Part shown: positions 7,209 through 14,938 of the stretch, piece after piece
Position numbering within the stretch: the first letter of the stretch is position 1
Layout of the letters: each line of letters begins with the position of its first letter
NCBI GenBank assembly: GCA_017556805.1
Contig: JAFYMC010000018.1
Span: forward strand, 113,866-177,865
Direction of reading: 5' to 3'
DNA length: 64,000 bases
Origin: Lachnospiraceae bacterium
GTDB lineage: Bacteria > Bacillota > Clostridia > Lachnospirales > Lachnospiraceae
Position numbers and translations under genes: made by a program
The notes under the pieces: generated by a model
The model's database searches: none
What the model saw: the letters and a program-made list of their open reading frames with translations, nothing else
What the model was told of the DNA's origin: nothing

Positions 7209-7826
7209 TTATTCTCCTCGCGCCGCCGCTCCGATTTCTACATCAGCCTTGATTTCCTTCGCTCTCTCGTTCCACTTTCCGATATGTCGCCCGTCCCAGG
7301 ACCAGTAATCACAATTCACGCTGGTACAAACCGCCGCTACCTTTTTGTAAATATCCACCGAAGTTAAGGATGCATCCAACAAGGTCTCATCCTTCAGAGT
7401 ATTTCGCATCTGACATAAAAATACCGTCTGGTCCTGCTCCCCTGTTCGGATTTCTTTCTCTACTTCAAGCTCAAAGCTAAGTGGACTGCTACACAAAATC
7501 GGAACAGGAAGCACTGCTCCTTCCTCCCATTCTACGTCAATATCCATTTTATCACCGTCACGTCCGTCCGCTGTTCCGAAATAATCCGCCAGCGGAAGAT
7601 TGCTTTCCACCACCAGATTTGCGGAAAACACTTTGTTTCTCCGGATGTTTTCCAAGGTTCGTTTGCTTCCTCCGATAGCACAGATGACACCCATCTGGTC
7701 AAACCAACAATAGCTGAACCAGCAAAACAGTCCGAAATCCGGCGTTCCGTCCTCATTTCTCGTGCCGTAAACAAAAAGTGTCTGCGGACAAATATCATTC
7801 GTTACAGGTACTGATACTTTTCTCAT
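7209..7826 (-). CDS. Flavin reductase family protein (FMN-binding split barrel)
   Basis: 205 residues from MRKVSVPVTND. This ATG lies one base after the MarR stop (TAG-A-ATG) and has AAAGGGAGGAAGAA upstream. The segments 'CPQTLFVYGTRNEDGTPDFGLFCWFSYCWFDQMGVICAIGGSKRTLENIRRNKVFSANLVVE' and 'ADYFGTADG' are typical of the flavin-reductase-like split barrel that binds FMN through its backbone. Members reduce flavins with NAD(P)H or act as FMN oxidoreductases. Translational coupling to a MarR regulator suggests induction by a small aromatic or redox-active compound, which is inference. Confidence 0.88.
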   Translation of the reverse strand: MRKVSVPVTNDICPQTLFVYGTRNEDGTPDFGLFCWFSYCWFDQMGVICAIGGSKRTLENIRRNKVFSANLVVESNLPLADYFGTADGRDGDKMDIDVEWEEGAVLPVPILCSSPLSFELEVEKEIRTGEQDQTVFLCQMRNTLKDETLLDASLTSVDIYKKVAAVCTSVNCDYWSWDGRHIGKWNERAKEIKADVEIGAAARGE

Positions 7827-7827
7827 T

Positions 7828-8262
7828 CTATTCTTCCTCCCTTTCAAGATTCGTAAGTACGCGTTGTAAATAATCTTCAAATTGCTTAATTTCCTTTTCG
7901 GTAAAACCGGTATAATAGCACTCGTTCATACGCTCTGACACCTGTTCATACTCCTGTCGCAGTGCCTTTGCCTTTTCTGTCAACGCAATCAATCGACTGC
8001 GCCGGTCTGCCGGGTCCGGTTTCCTTATGATTAATCCAGCATTCTCCATGCGGTCAAGCATAGAAGTCAGCGTGGTATTGGCAAGACTGGTTTTTGCCGA
8101 CAGACTGCTGATACTGATGTCTTCCTCCTGCCAAAGCACATACAAAATCCGCCCCTGGGCACCGTTAAACTCATCAATTCCCGACGCCGCCAGCATACGG
8201 TCAAAAATCCGAGTTCCGGCCTGTTTAATGCGGGAAATCAAGTATCCTCCTTTCGTTTCCAT
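7828..8262 (-). CDS. MarR family transcriptional regulator
   Basis: 144 residues with a winged helix-turn-helix. The DNA-recognition region is 'ISISSLSAKTSLANTTLTSMLDRMENAGLIIRKPDPADRRSRLIALTEKAKAL' (about residues 50-100), including the DxRxxR wing motif. The first and last helices form the dimer interface. First gene of a unit running into flavin reductase, EamA and TraX. A near-consensus promoter and an inverted repeat spanning its -10 box (8275-8315) suggest autorepression that ligand binding would relieve. Confidence 0.93.
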   Translation of the reverse strand: METKGGYLISRIKQAGTRIFDRMLAASGIDEFNGAQGRILYVLWQEEDISISSLSAKTSLANTTLTSMLDRMENAGLIIRKPDPADRRSRLIALTEKAKALRQEYEQVSERMNECYYTGFTEKEIKQFEDYLQRVLTNLEREEE

Positions 8263-8274
8263 TTCCTCAGCTCC

Positions 8275-8315
8275 TTTCTATACAGGATATTACTATATAG
8301 AAATAAATTTGTCAA
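8275..8315 (-). promoter_or_regulatory. marR promoter with overlapping operator-like inverted repeat
   Basis: Minus strand TTGACA (8310-8315), 17-bp spacer, TAATAT (8287-8292), lying just upstream of the MarR gene's ribosome binding site. Perfect 8-bp arms TTTCTATA (8275-8282) and TATAGAAA (8296-8303) with a 13-bp gap flank the -10 box. This is the place and size expected of a MarR dimer site. Confidence 0.75.
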
Positions 8316-8370
8316 GCAATATTTCCTTTACGCAACAAGAAAATGCACTGTTTATCCTATCATTCAGTAA

Positions 8371-8409
8371 AAAAGCCCCGTCTCCATTCCGAATAAATGA
8401 AGACGGGGC
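8371..8409 (-). terminator. Terminator of the XRE-family gene
   Basis: GCCCCGTCT / AGACGGGGC, 9-bp perfect arms with a 17-nt loop; on the minus strand TTTTTT follows. It lies 20 bp past the stop at 8429. Confidence 0.92.
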
Positions 8410-8428
8410 AAAATACCATATACAGGTC

Positions 8429-9016
8429 TTAATTCGAAAACACATGCATCAACAGCCCAATTATTCCGCACACAACTACCGCAACCACCGCAGTACCTAT
8501 TACCAAAAGAATCTTTTGGTACGGGCGCTTGGCAATTTCCCGCTGTTTCTGAATCTCATCCAAACCTTTTCCTTCGGTGAAGGCTACGATTTCCTTGTAG
8601 GTCTGGATATCGTTGTCTTTTTTTACCTTTTCTACCTTTAAGGCAAAATACATGGTAATGGCAAAAATGACTCCCCACGGAATAAAGCCAAGATTTCCGA
8701 GCCAATGTACCAACGGAACTACCGATACCAGCATTACCGCAAACAGTACGGTATAAATCATACCGTAGCGATTTAACTTTGTTACTTCTTCTTTTTTGAT
8801 TTCTTCTCTCATTCTTTCAATATCTCCTTTGATTAGTTTGTCAAGTGAGATTTGAAAGATTTCACTCAGTAACACCAGGCTGTGCACGTCCGGATAGCTT
8901 TTATCGTTTTCCCAATTGGAAATGGTTTGTCTGGAAACATACACCCGTTCTGCCAATTCCTCCTGAGATAAGTTTGCCACCTGACGACAATTTTTAATTT
9001 GTTTTCCGAGTTCCAT
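8429..9016 (-). CDS. XRE-family helix-turn-helix regulator with C-terminal membrane anchor
   Basis: 195 residues from MELGKQIKNCR; the ATG has AAGGAGGTGACAAG in front. Residues 4-58 are a Cro/C1-type HTH ('LGKQIKNCRQVANLSQEELAERVYVSRQTISNWENDKSYPDVHSLVLLSEIFQISLDKLIKGD'). The C-terminal part holds three hydrophobic segments (about 85-105, 110-128 and 165-188), so the regulator is tethered to the membrane, a common Firmicutes design in which envelope or ligand state is sensed. A 22-bp palindrome at 9099-9120 upstream may be its operator. The signal it senses is unknown. Confidence 0.9.
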   Translation of the reverse strand: MELGKQIKNCRQVANLSQEELAERVYVSRQTISNWENDKSYPDVHSLVLLSEIFQISLDKLIKGDIERMREEIKKEEVTKLNRYGMIYTVLFAVMLVSVVPLVHWLGNLGFIPWGVIFAITMYFALKVEKVKKDNDIQTYKEIVAFTEGKGLDEIQKQREIAKRPYQKILLVIGTAVVAVVVCGIIGLLMHVFSN

Positions 9017-9078
9017 CTTGTCACCTCCTTGCACTCTCAATCCTAATCAAAGTTCCGAATTTCCGCTATCAAAAAACG

Positions 9079-9120
9079 TTGACATCGGCTGTTTTCGGCA
9101 TGTCAAAAGGTTTTGACATG
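9079..9120. promoter_or_regulatory. TTGACAT/ATGTCAA operator cluster with perfect 22-bp palindrome
   Basis: CATGTCAAAA-gg-TTTTGACATG (9099-9120) is a perfect palindrome. A further TTGACAT half-site at 9079-9085 pairs with ATGTCAA at 9100-9106, giving three regularly placed heptamers. They lie between the XRE regulator start and the end of the upstream membrane-protein gene. No T tract follows on either strand, so an operator fits better than a terminator. Confidence 0.6.
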
Positions 9121-9126
9121 GTAAAA

Positions 9127-9552
9127 TCACTTCTTTTTTGCCGCATTTCCGATGCGAAAATACGCTTTCATGACAACTGCTGTAACCGCAAGCGAAAACG
9201 CCATAATAACACCTTGGCTTCTCATAACATCAAACTGCCAAAACAGCACGCCTAACAGCAACAGGACCGACACTGTTATCACAATCACCAGCCAAACTCT
9301 TCCCTGCTTCATTCCCGCCTGCAGGCACAGGTGTATGACTTCAAAAAGAAACATTAAAGCAATACACAGAAGACTTACCCCCACAAAAAGTACCATGGGA
9401 CCCACAAACCACCAATTCAGCTTCGGGTCGGTCCCCGTCGTTGACTGCCGATATGCCATATCTCCCACAACAACAAACATCCCGACTACCATTAGGGCCA
9501 GGGAAATTTCCATGATTCGCTTCACAATCCGTTCTGTTTTTTGTAATTTCAT
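9127..9552 (-). CDS. Hypothetical four-helix membrane protein
   Basis: 141 residues, ATG preceded by GAGGAATATGAG. Four hydrophobic segments at about 14-32, 48-75, 84-104 and 112-130, with a Lys-rich C-terminus (NAAKKK). No family recognised. It lies upstream of and in the same direction as the membrane-tethered XRE regulator, with the palindrome cluster between them. Confidence 0.65.
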   Translation of the reverse strand: MKLQKTERIVKRIMEISLALMVVGMFVVVGDMAYRQSTTGTDPKLNWWFVGPMVLFVGVSLLCIALMFLFEVIHLCLQAGMKQGRVWLVIVITVSVLLLLGVLFWQFDVMRSQGVIMAFSLAVTAVVMKAYFRIGNAAKKK

Positions 9553-9581
9553 CTCATATTCCTCTTTTTAAGAAAATTTCA

Positions 9582-10046
9582 TCACAAACAATACAACGAA
9601 TACGCCCCATGCTTCGTACTGCCGTTATATTCTTCCTTATGAAGCCCCTCTTCCTTTTTCACTGCACTTTCAATGAGCTTCTTTGTAAGCTCCGGTACGT
9701 CCTCTCTTGTGAGGGCGTCCTCTACGTCCACCCACAGCACTTCACTGTTTTCCTCGTGGTCGGAGGTGGCCTCCCCGGACACATATTCCGCCCGGAATGC
9801 GATGTACCAATCGTGCATATTAAACCGGATGCCAATCACATCCAGAGGCTTTACCGTCACCTTCGTCTCTTCCATATATTCCCGCACCAACGCGTCCTGA
9901 GGCGTTTCATCCGCATTCACATAGCCCCCCGGTACAATCAGAAGGCCCTTTCCGCCGCCATAGGTGTGACGGGCAAGCAACACCTTGTTATCCTTAATCA
10001 CAACACCGGTGACACTTTGTCCCCAGTTTGTCGTTCCGTTTTCCAT
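9582..10046 (-). CDS. Nudix hydrolase
   Basis: 154 residues. The Nudix box is at about residues 40-62: 'GGYVNADETPQDALVREYMEETKV', matching GX5EX7REUXEEXGU except for Lys in place of the last Gly. Those Glu residues bind the Mg2+ that activates water for cleavage of nucleoside diphosphate-X bonds. The N-terminal strand 'SVTGVVIKDNKVLLARHTYGGGKGLLIVPGG' is typical. The substrate is not predictable. It has AGGAAAGCAGG before the ATG and sits in a run of minus-strand genes with 14 bp to the next. Confidence 0.92.
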   Translation of the reverse strand: MENGTTNWGQSVTGVVIKDNKVLLARHTYGGGKGLLIVPGGYVNADETPQDALVREYMEETKVTVKPLDVIGIRFNMHDWYIAFRAEYVSGEATSDHEENSEVLWVDVEDALTREDVPELTKKLIESAVKKEEGLHKEEYNGSTKHGAYSLYCL

Positions 10047-10060
10047 CCTGCTTTCCTCAC

Positions 10061-10945
10061 TTATTCCTCAAAACCCAAGCCTCTCACATCCACATGGTAA
10101 TCCTTGAAATCCTTGCCACGATAATACACCCTCACCGGCTGATCTACAAAATCAGATTTCGCTTCTCCGTAAATGATCTTTGACGCAAAAATATGCGGCG
10201 TTCCGTTCGGCGCGTCATATCGGCATAAAATCGTATAGCCGAAATACGCCCGGTTCTTCTCATCTACACCCAAATTCAGCTTTTCGGCAAGCTTACCCGA
10301 CAGTTTCACAAACTGCGTAAGACAAGCTCCGCTTATGATAATATGTCCCTGATGCTCCACACCGCAGGTCGTTGCATTCACATAGTTTCCTTCCGCAATC
10401 AACCGCTCGGCATTTCTCTTGGTATCATTTTTCCACTTATGTAACACCGCATTTTCCGGAAGAATCGCATCCGTGTCCACGTAGTATTTGCGTGGCTTTG
10501 CCAAATCCACATACACCTTTAACTGATTGCTCCGAAGCAATCCAGACGGATTGTAATAAAGGTTCTTACTTTTGAATATATACTCTTGTCCGCTTCCGTC
10601 TGTATAACTACACACAATAAAATACGGATACATCTCTCTGGCCCCCATCTGCACCGTCTGATACCGGTTCATGTCAATATCCACGATATCCGCCATTACA
10701 TAGCGTCCGGACTCCATAAGCTTCTTCTTTTTGCCCTCTCCTGCCTTATAAGACAAGAGCATCCCCAGTGCAAAAAGGCCGAACATTGCTCCCGTTGCAG
10801 CCCAGGCGCCACCGAATAACAGGCCAAATTCCCTGTCCGTCCGGCTTAACGCAATAATAATTACAACACCAAGCAAAATAAGCCCCAGTGCCACCCAGAA
10901 AAAAATCTTACTGAGCAAATGCCAGATATTGGTTTTGTTTTTCAT
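10061..10945 (-). CDS. Hypothetical membrane protein, DUF3592-like
   Basis: 294 residues. Two hydrophobic helices near the N-terminus (about 11-31 and 40-62) are followed by a large soluble region. The latter includes 'ESGRYVMADIVDIDMNRY', 'YPYFIVCSYTDGSGQEYIFKSKNLYYNP' and 'LKVYVDLAKPRKYYVD', a pattern recalling DUF3592-type beta domains, which seem to occur twice here (residues about 75-160 and 180-290). No function is known. It has GGGAGAATAACG before the ATG and lies between the Nudix and deacetylase genes on one strand. Confidence 0.6.
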   Translation of the reverse strand: MKNKTNIWHLLSKIFFWVALGLILLGVVIIIALSRTDREFGLLFGGAWAATGAMFGLFALGMLLSYKAGEGKKKKLMESGRYVMADIVDIDMNRYQTVQMGAREMYPYFIVCSYTDGSGQEYIFKSKNLYYNPSGLLRSNQLKVYVDLAKPRKYYVDTDAILPENAVLHKWKNDTKRNAERLIAEGNYVNATTCGVEHQGHIIISGACLTQFVKLSGKLAEKLNLGVDEKNRAYFGYTILCRYDAPNGTPHIFASKIIYGEAKSDFVDQPVRVYYRGKDFKDYHVDVRGLGFEE

Positions 10946-10963
10946 CGTTATTCTCCCTTTGGC

Positions 10964-11659
10964 CTACAAAAACTTCGGCTCATCAAATACCACGCCATTT
11001 TCCAACAGGTGGTCCAGGAACAGCTTATAATAGTCCGGTAACATCTCCTCCGTCTCATCATGGGCATGCAGAAGAATAATGTGTGCATTGCCCTCTCCGA
11101 ACAAAGCCGCACCGAATCTCGGATTCATATCGTGCATCCGAGCCCATACATTCTCCTTCGTAAAACCGGAATCCGGCCGGATGGCATACTCCGCAAAGTC
11201 AAAGGACCAAAGGGTATCAATATCCTCATGAAGGTTATTTGCCTTCCACCACGGATAGGTAAGCTTGGAATCATCCAGCTTATGAAAACGGTTCTCCCTT
11301 AAATACTGCTGTAATATTGCCCGGTTTGCGCCCCCCTTATCTCCGTAAGGAAAGCGGAACGGTCTCACGGTACGCTTCACACCGCATGCTTCATACAACT
11401 CGTCAAGAACATTTTCACACTTTACTATCTCCTCCAAACATTCCGGCACGGAAAGCTTGGAAAACTGCGCATGAGAGTAGCTGTGATTGCCCAAAATCAT
11501 CCCGTTTTTCACCGCATACACTGCCTCTTTATAATAGCGCTCTATATTTTGTCCCGTCGCGAAAAAGACTGCCTTTATCCCTTTCTCATTTAAGTAGTCC
11601 ACAATAGCCGGCGTGTTCTTTGACGGTGCATCATCAATGGTTAAAATAGCGTGATTCAT
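10964..11659 (-). CDS. Polysaccharide deacetylase (NodB homology) protein without signal peptide
   Basis: 231 residues, AAAGGAGAATACAT before the ATG. NodB-type carbohydrate esterase (CE4) elements are recognisable: motif 1 'AILTIDDAPSKNTPAIVDYLNEKGIKAVFFATG' (usual TFDDG becomes TIDDA), motif 2 'GNHSYSHAQFSKL' with the HxxxH metal site, 'RPFRFPYGDKGG' near 130, and 'IILLHAHDETEEML' for the last motif. The Asp pair and both His are kept, so catalysis is plausible. There is no export signal, which is unusual for peptidoglycan or chitin deacetylases. A cytoplasmic substrate or non-classical export must be assumed. Confidence 0.85.
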   Translation of the reverse strand: MNHAILTIDDAPSKNTPAIVDYLNEKGIKAVFFATGQNIERYYKEAVYAVKNGMILGNHSYSHAQFSKLSVPECLEEIVKCENVLDELYEACGVKRTVRPFRFPYGDKGGANRAILQQYLRENRFHKLDDSKLTYPWWKANNLHEDIDTLWSFDFAEYAIRPDSGFTKENVWARMHDMNPRFGAALFGEGNAHIILLHAHDETEEMLPDYYKLFLDHLLENGVVFDEPKFL

Positions 11660-11733
11660 ATGTATTCTCCTTTTCGTTATTATTATCTTTTCGGACGTCG
11701 TTTTCCCGTTGTCCGTAACTTTCGGTTTCTCTT

Positions 11734-12171
11734 TTATATACAGAGCCTCATCTCTTCCATCCCATCCTCTATCAGTCCTGTTTCCACAAAACCAAAAGAA
11801 CGATATAAATGCTTCGCCCTCTCGTTTCCCAACGATACTCCTGTAAAAATCTCCTTTGCATCAAAGCGTTCCTTCAAATATGCAATCCCTTGTTTTAGAG
11901 CCTCTTTTCCGTAACCTTTGCCCTGCTGCTCTTTATCTATTAAAAACTTCCACAAGGTATATTGCTTTCTGGACTCGTAATATCCCAGCATTATAAATCC
12001 TACCGGCTTATCACCTGCGTAAATACCAAAAGGAAAGGCGGTGTCTTTATAAACATAAGCCTGTGCCAGGGAAGCGGCAACGGTGGATACAAATGATTTC
12101 TGGTGCTCTGCTACACTTAGGGCCAACACCTCATCCAAATTATCTTTGGCTATTTCCTTTAATTGTATCAT
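11734..12171 (-). CDS. GNAT N-acetyltransferase, spermidine/spermine type
   Basis: 145 residues from MIQLKEIAKDN, with GGAGGGGAGGCATATCT before the ATG. The acetyl-CoA loop is 'LIDKEQQGKGYGKEALKQGIAYL' (about 80-102), with Q/RxxGxG/A. The end 'GVSLGNERAKHLYRSFGFVETGLIEDGMEEMRLCI' is typical of the BltD/PaiA-like group that acetylates polyamines. The group assignment rests on overall resemblance, so the substrate is probable only. It has a 75-bp gap to the deacetylase gene downstream. Confidence 0.85.
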   Translation of the reverse strand: MIQLKEIAKDNLDEVLALSVAEHQKSFVSTVAASLAQAYVYKDTAFPFGIYAGDKPVGFIMLGYYESRKQYTLWKFLIDKEQQGKGYGKEALKQGIAYLKERFDAKEIFTGVSLGNERAKHLYRSFGFVETGLIEDGMEEMRLCI

Positions 12172-12267
12172 AGATATGCCTCCCCTCCGCACATATTTAT
12201 TCTTTATTCTACCATTACACTTTTTCAAAGTCAATGTTTGCGCGGAATCCCAGCACAGCTCAACAAC

Positions 12268-12316
12268 AAAAAAAGTGCAACCACATATACTTCCCTATAG
12301 GCGATTGCAACTTTTC
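12268..12316 (-). terminator. Probable terminator of the ABC transporter unit
   Basis: On the minus strand AAAGTTGCAA and GGTTGCACTTT arms, with one bulged base and a loop of about 25 nt, are followed by a run of seven Ts. It starts 20 bp beyond the stop at 12337. Confidence 0.7.
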
Positions 12317-12336
12317 TATTATTCTTCTTATTTCCT

Positions 12337-13539
12337 CTACCTTCCCCTTACCTGATACTTCAAATACGCCCGTCTGCCAACAAGCACAAATACCCCGATG
12401 AACAACGTATACAAAATCGGTGCTACCTGCTGCATAGTCAAAAATCCTCCCGGAACCGGCACCAGACGGTAATCCAAAAATCCCCATATTGCCACTACAT
12501 TGATTGGATTCAAATCGAAAAGTTGACCCAATACCCGGTATTCATAAGGCACCATTATCATCATCGGTAGAAGCACCAATACACCGATGATTGCCACAAC
12601 AGCCACCGTACTGTTACGGAACAACTCCGAGCAGCACAAAATAAGGGAAGTGTACAACAATGCCGCAATTATCGTCACCACGTAACTATACAAAATTGCC
12701 TCACCGAAAGTCATCTGCACCATACTGGACGGCACATTTAACTGAATCGGTGCGAAAAGTCCCTCTGCTCCAAAAATAATCAACTGAGGAATCGCCGACA
12801 CCAGTAAAATAATTCCGGTACTCACCATGGTAAATACCATCCCGGCAGTGAGCTTTGCCCAGTACAGCATCTTTCTTCCGTTACGGCTGCACAATACCAG
12901 TTGATCCGTCTTTTTCTGGTGTTCATCCGCAAACAGATTTGCCAGACAAACCGCCAGCATGATTGCTATCATAACAATGGCGGTATAAGCCATGGCCCAG
13001 GCCGAATAAGGCCCCACATAATACTCATAGGTCCACGGCACAGAGTCCTCATTTTCAAGAACTTCCCGCCAATAGTCCTTTTCCTTCTCCGTCAGATATT
13101 GTTCCTCCATGGCGGATTCGATTCGCATTTTTCTGGCAGCATAAACCAGTTCTTCCTCCTCCGCAATTCCCAGTGCCGCTTTCACTCCTTCCACTGTTCC
13201 CGCACTTAAGACATCCCCACTACACACGCCTCTGACCACCACATTATACAAATCCGAGTATACTTTGAATGCGTTTTCATCGGTTGCCATGGCGGTAAAC
13301 ACTTCTTCCAACAATGCATCATCCACGATTCGTCCGATGATCGGCTTTTGATTTTCCTTATCCTGCTGCTCCGCCTCGTATTGGGTTGCTTGTACACCTT
13401 TTATATCACGCGTTACCGTCACTTCGATAACAGCGTTTGCCACCATAGTCAGAAAAACTATTCCAAATGCAATCCAAGTCATCTTTCGGTCTAATATTTT
13501 CTTAAGTTCATAACGGACTAAGGTTCGAAAATTTTTCAT
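12337..13539 (-). CDS. ABC-2 type transporter permease
   Basis: 400 residues. One membrane segment at about 20-40 is followed by a large extracytoplasmic loop (about 45-185) and a block of five membrane segments from about 188 to 395, the usual ABC-2 permease plan. The first segment follows 'MKNFRTLVRYELKKILDRKMTWIAFGIVFL', a typical ABC-2 start. The core includes 'ANLFADEHQKKTDQLVLCSRNGRKMLYWAKLTAGMVF', the cytoplasmic coupling region. It is the partner of the ATPase at 13542, whose stop lies two bases upstream. The cargo is unknown; control by an ECF sigma factor suggests cell-envelope stress or antibiotic export. Confidence 0.88.
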   Translation of the reverse strand: MKNFRTLVRYELKKILDRKMTWIAFGIVFLTMVANAVIEVTVTRDIKGVQATQYEAEQQDKENQKPIIGRIVDDALLEEVFTAMATDENAFKVYSDLYNVVVRGVCSGDVLSAGTVEGVKAALGIAEEEELVYAARKMRIESAMEEQYLTEKEKDYWREVLENEDSVPWTYEYYVGPYSAWAMAYTAIVMIAIMLAVCLANLFADEHQKKTDQLVLCSRNGRKMLYWAKLTAGMVFTMVSTGIILLVSAIPQLIIFGAEGLFAPIQLNVPSSMVQMTFGEAILYSYVVTIIAALLYTSLILCCSELFRNSTVAVVAIIGVLVLLPMMIMVPYEYRVLGQLFDLNPINVVAIWGFLDYRLVPVPGGFLTMQQVAPILYTLFIGVFVLVGRRAYLKYQVRGR

Positions 13540-13541
13540 AG

Positions 13542-14243
13542 TTACTCCCCCTCCTCCTCAAATTGCGATAAATAAAACTTTTCTAAATCACCGTTGCTCT
13601 CATCCCATACTCCCTGATAAATCAACTGTCCGTCCTTCATCATAAGTACTTCGTCCGCAATGTGCTCGATATCCGACACAATATGGGTGGACAAAAGTAC
13701 AATACTATCCTTTCCCAGCTCTGCAATCAGGTTGCGGAAACGAACCCGTTCCTTCGGGTCCAAACCAGCCGTCGGTTCATCCAGCACCAGCACTTCCGGA
13801 TCATTTAACAGCGCCTGTGCAATGCCGATACGCTGTTTCATACCGCCGGAATAGGTTTTCATCTTCTTTTTTGCCACATCTTCCAATGCCACCAGTTTTA
13901 TCAGTTCTGCCGCCTTCCGTTTTGCCTGCTCCTTGGAAAGCCCCTTTAATGCCGCCATATACATCAGAAAATCAAAGCCGCTAAACTCCGGATAATACCC
14001 GAAATCCTGTGGGAGATACCCAAGTAAAGCACGATAGTTTTCCTCACTCACATCCATCCCATCCAACGCAATGGTTCCTTCTGTGGGCTTTAAAATACCG
14101 CAAAGCATCCGCATGAGCGTGGTTTTTCCCGCACCGTTGGCACCCAACAGACCGTATACGCCTTTATGAAGCTTCAGGGAAATGCGGTCCACCGCTATTT
14201 TATTCTGATACCGTTTTGTTACCCTGTCTATGATCAGTTCCAT
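13542..14243 (-). CDS. ABC transporter ATP-binding protein
   Basis: 233 residues from MELIIDRVTKRYQNK. This ATG has GGAGGAATTAAC before it and lies inside the last codons of the preceding gene (10-bp overlap). All ATPase motifs are present: Walker A 'GANGAGKTTL', Q-loop 'LPQDFGYYP', signature 'TYSGGMKQRIGIAQAL', Walker B 'VLVLDEPTAGLDP', and 'STHIVSDIEHIADEV' with the switch His. It powers the adjacent ABC-2 permease. Order and overlaps show one transcript: sigma factor, membrane protein, ATPase, permease. Confidence 0.95.
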   Translation of the reverse strand: MELIIDRVTKRYQNKIAVDRISLKLHKGVYGLLGANGAGKTTLMRMLCGILKPTEGTIALDGMDVSEENYRALLGYLPQDFGYYPEFSGFDFLMYMAALKGLSKEQAKRKAAELIKLVALEDVAKKKMKTYSGGMKQRIGIAQALLNDPEVLVLDEPTAGLDPKERVRFRNLIAELGKDSIVLLSTHIVSDIEHIADEVLMMKDGQLIYQGVWDESNGDLEKFYLSQFEEEGE

Positions 14244-14938
14244 GTTAATTCCTCCAAATGTTTCATTGTCTTTCCGTATTCTTTCATCAGAACTATCGCT
14301 AGAAGCACTGCCGCAAGCTTCCACCATATACTCCCCTCTGCGCCGTACAGATTAGGCAAATACAACCGGGATATCGGACAAAGCGCGCACACAAAAGCAC
14401 TGATACCGCCGCAAACAAACATCCCCTCTCTTCCCGGCAAATGCCGCACTACCACAAGCCCCAGTACCGCTGTCAAAAGATACGGGACAAGAATATACAC
14501 ACAGCTTGTGAAAAGCTGCGTCCCTAATACAAAAGCCGCCGGAATAAGTCCCAAGAGTTGTACCGCTCCAAGCATACTCATTCTGGCAAGCAGTACCGTT
14601 CGTAGGGAAAACCGTGAGGTCATTTCCAGCTCCGCCATCCCGTAGGCAGTGGATCTGGCAAACTCTAAGATAAGCAGAAGTGCCCCGAACGGCACCACAG
14701 CCGACAGCACCCAAATACACTCCTGTTCCGTATACTGCGCAATCCATACCACCGAGCCGAACAGCAGAAAGGAAACTGCCCATACCCACTTTCTGATAAA
14801 AGCCGCTTGTGAAAACAGCAAAGTCCCAAGTCCCGCTTCTTTCCGCGGAAGAGCCCGCAAAAAGTCTTTCTTTCTCTTCGGTTCCGGTGCCGCAAACATC
14901 TGCTTTAGCAGCTCTTTTTCCTGTTTTTTGATACTCAT
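14234..14938 (-). CDS. Hypothetical membrane protein between ECF sigma factor and ABC genes
   Basis: 234 residues. A cytoplasmic N-terminus of about 45 charged residues (MSIKKQEKELLKQMF...) precedes about six membrane helices. The start overlaps the sigma factor stop (ATGA), and the end overlaps the ATPase start by 10 bp. Position and shape suggest a membrane-bound partner of the sigma factor (anti-sigma-like) or an accessory permease. No anti-sigma zinc motif is visible, so neither role is shown. Confidence 0.7.
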   Translation of the reverse strand: MSIKKQEKELLKQMFAAPEPKRKKDFLRALPRKEAGLGTLLFSQAAFIRKWVWAVSFLLFGSVVWIAQYTEQECIWVLSAVVPFGALLLILEFARSTAYGMAELEMTSRFSLRTVLLARMSMLGAVQLLGLIPAAFVLGTQLFTSCVYILVPYLLTAVLGLVVVRHLPGREGMFVCGGISAFVCALCPISRLYLPNLYGAEGSIWWKLAAVLLAIVLMKEYGKTMKHLEELTWN

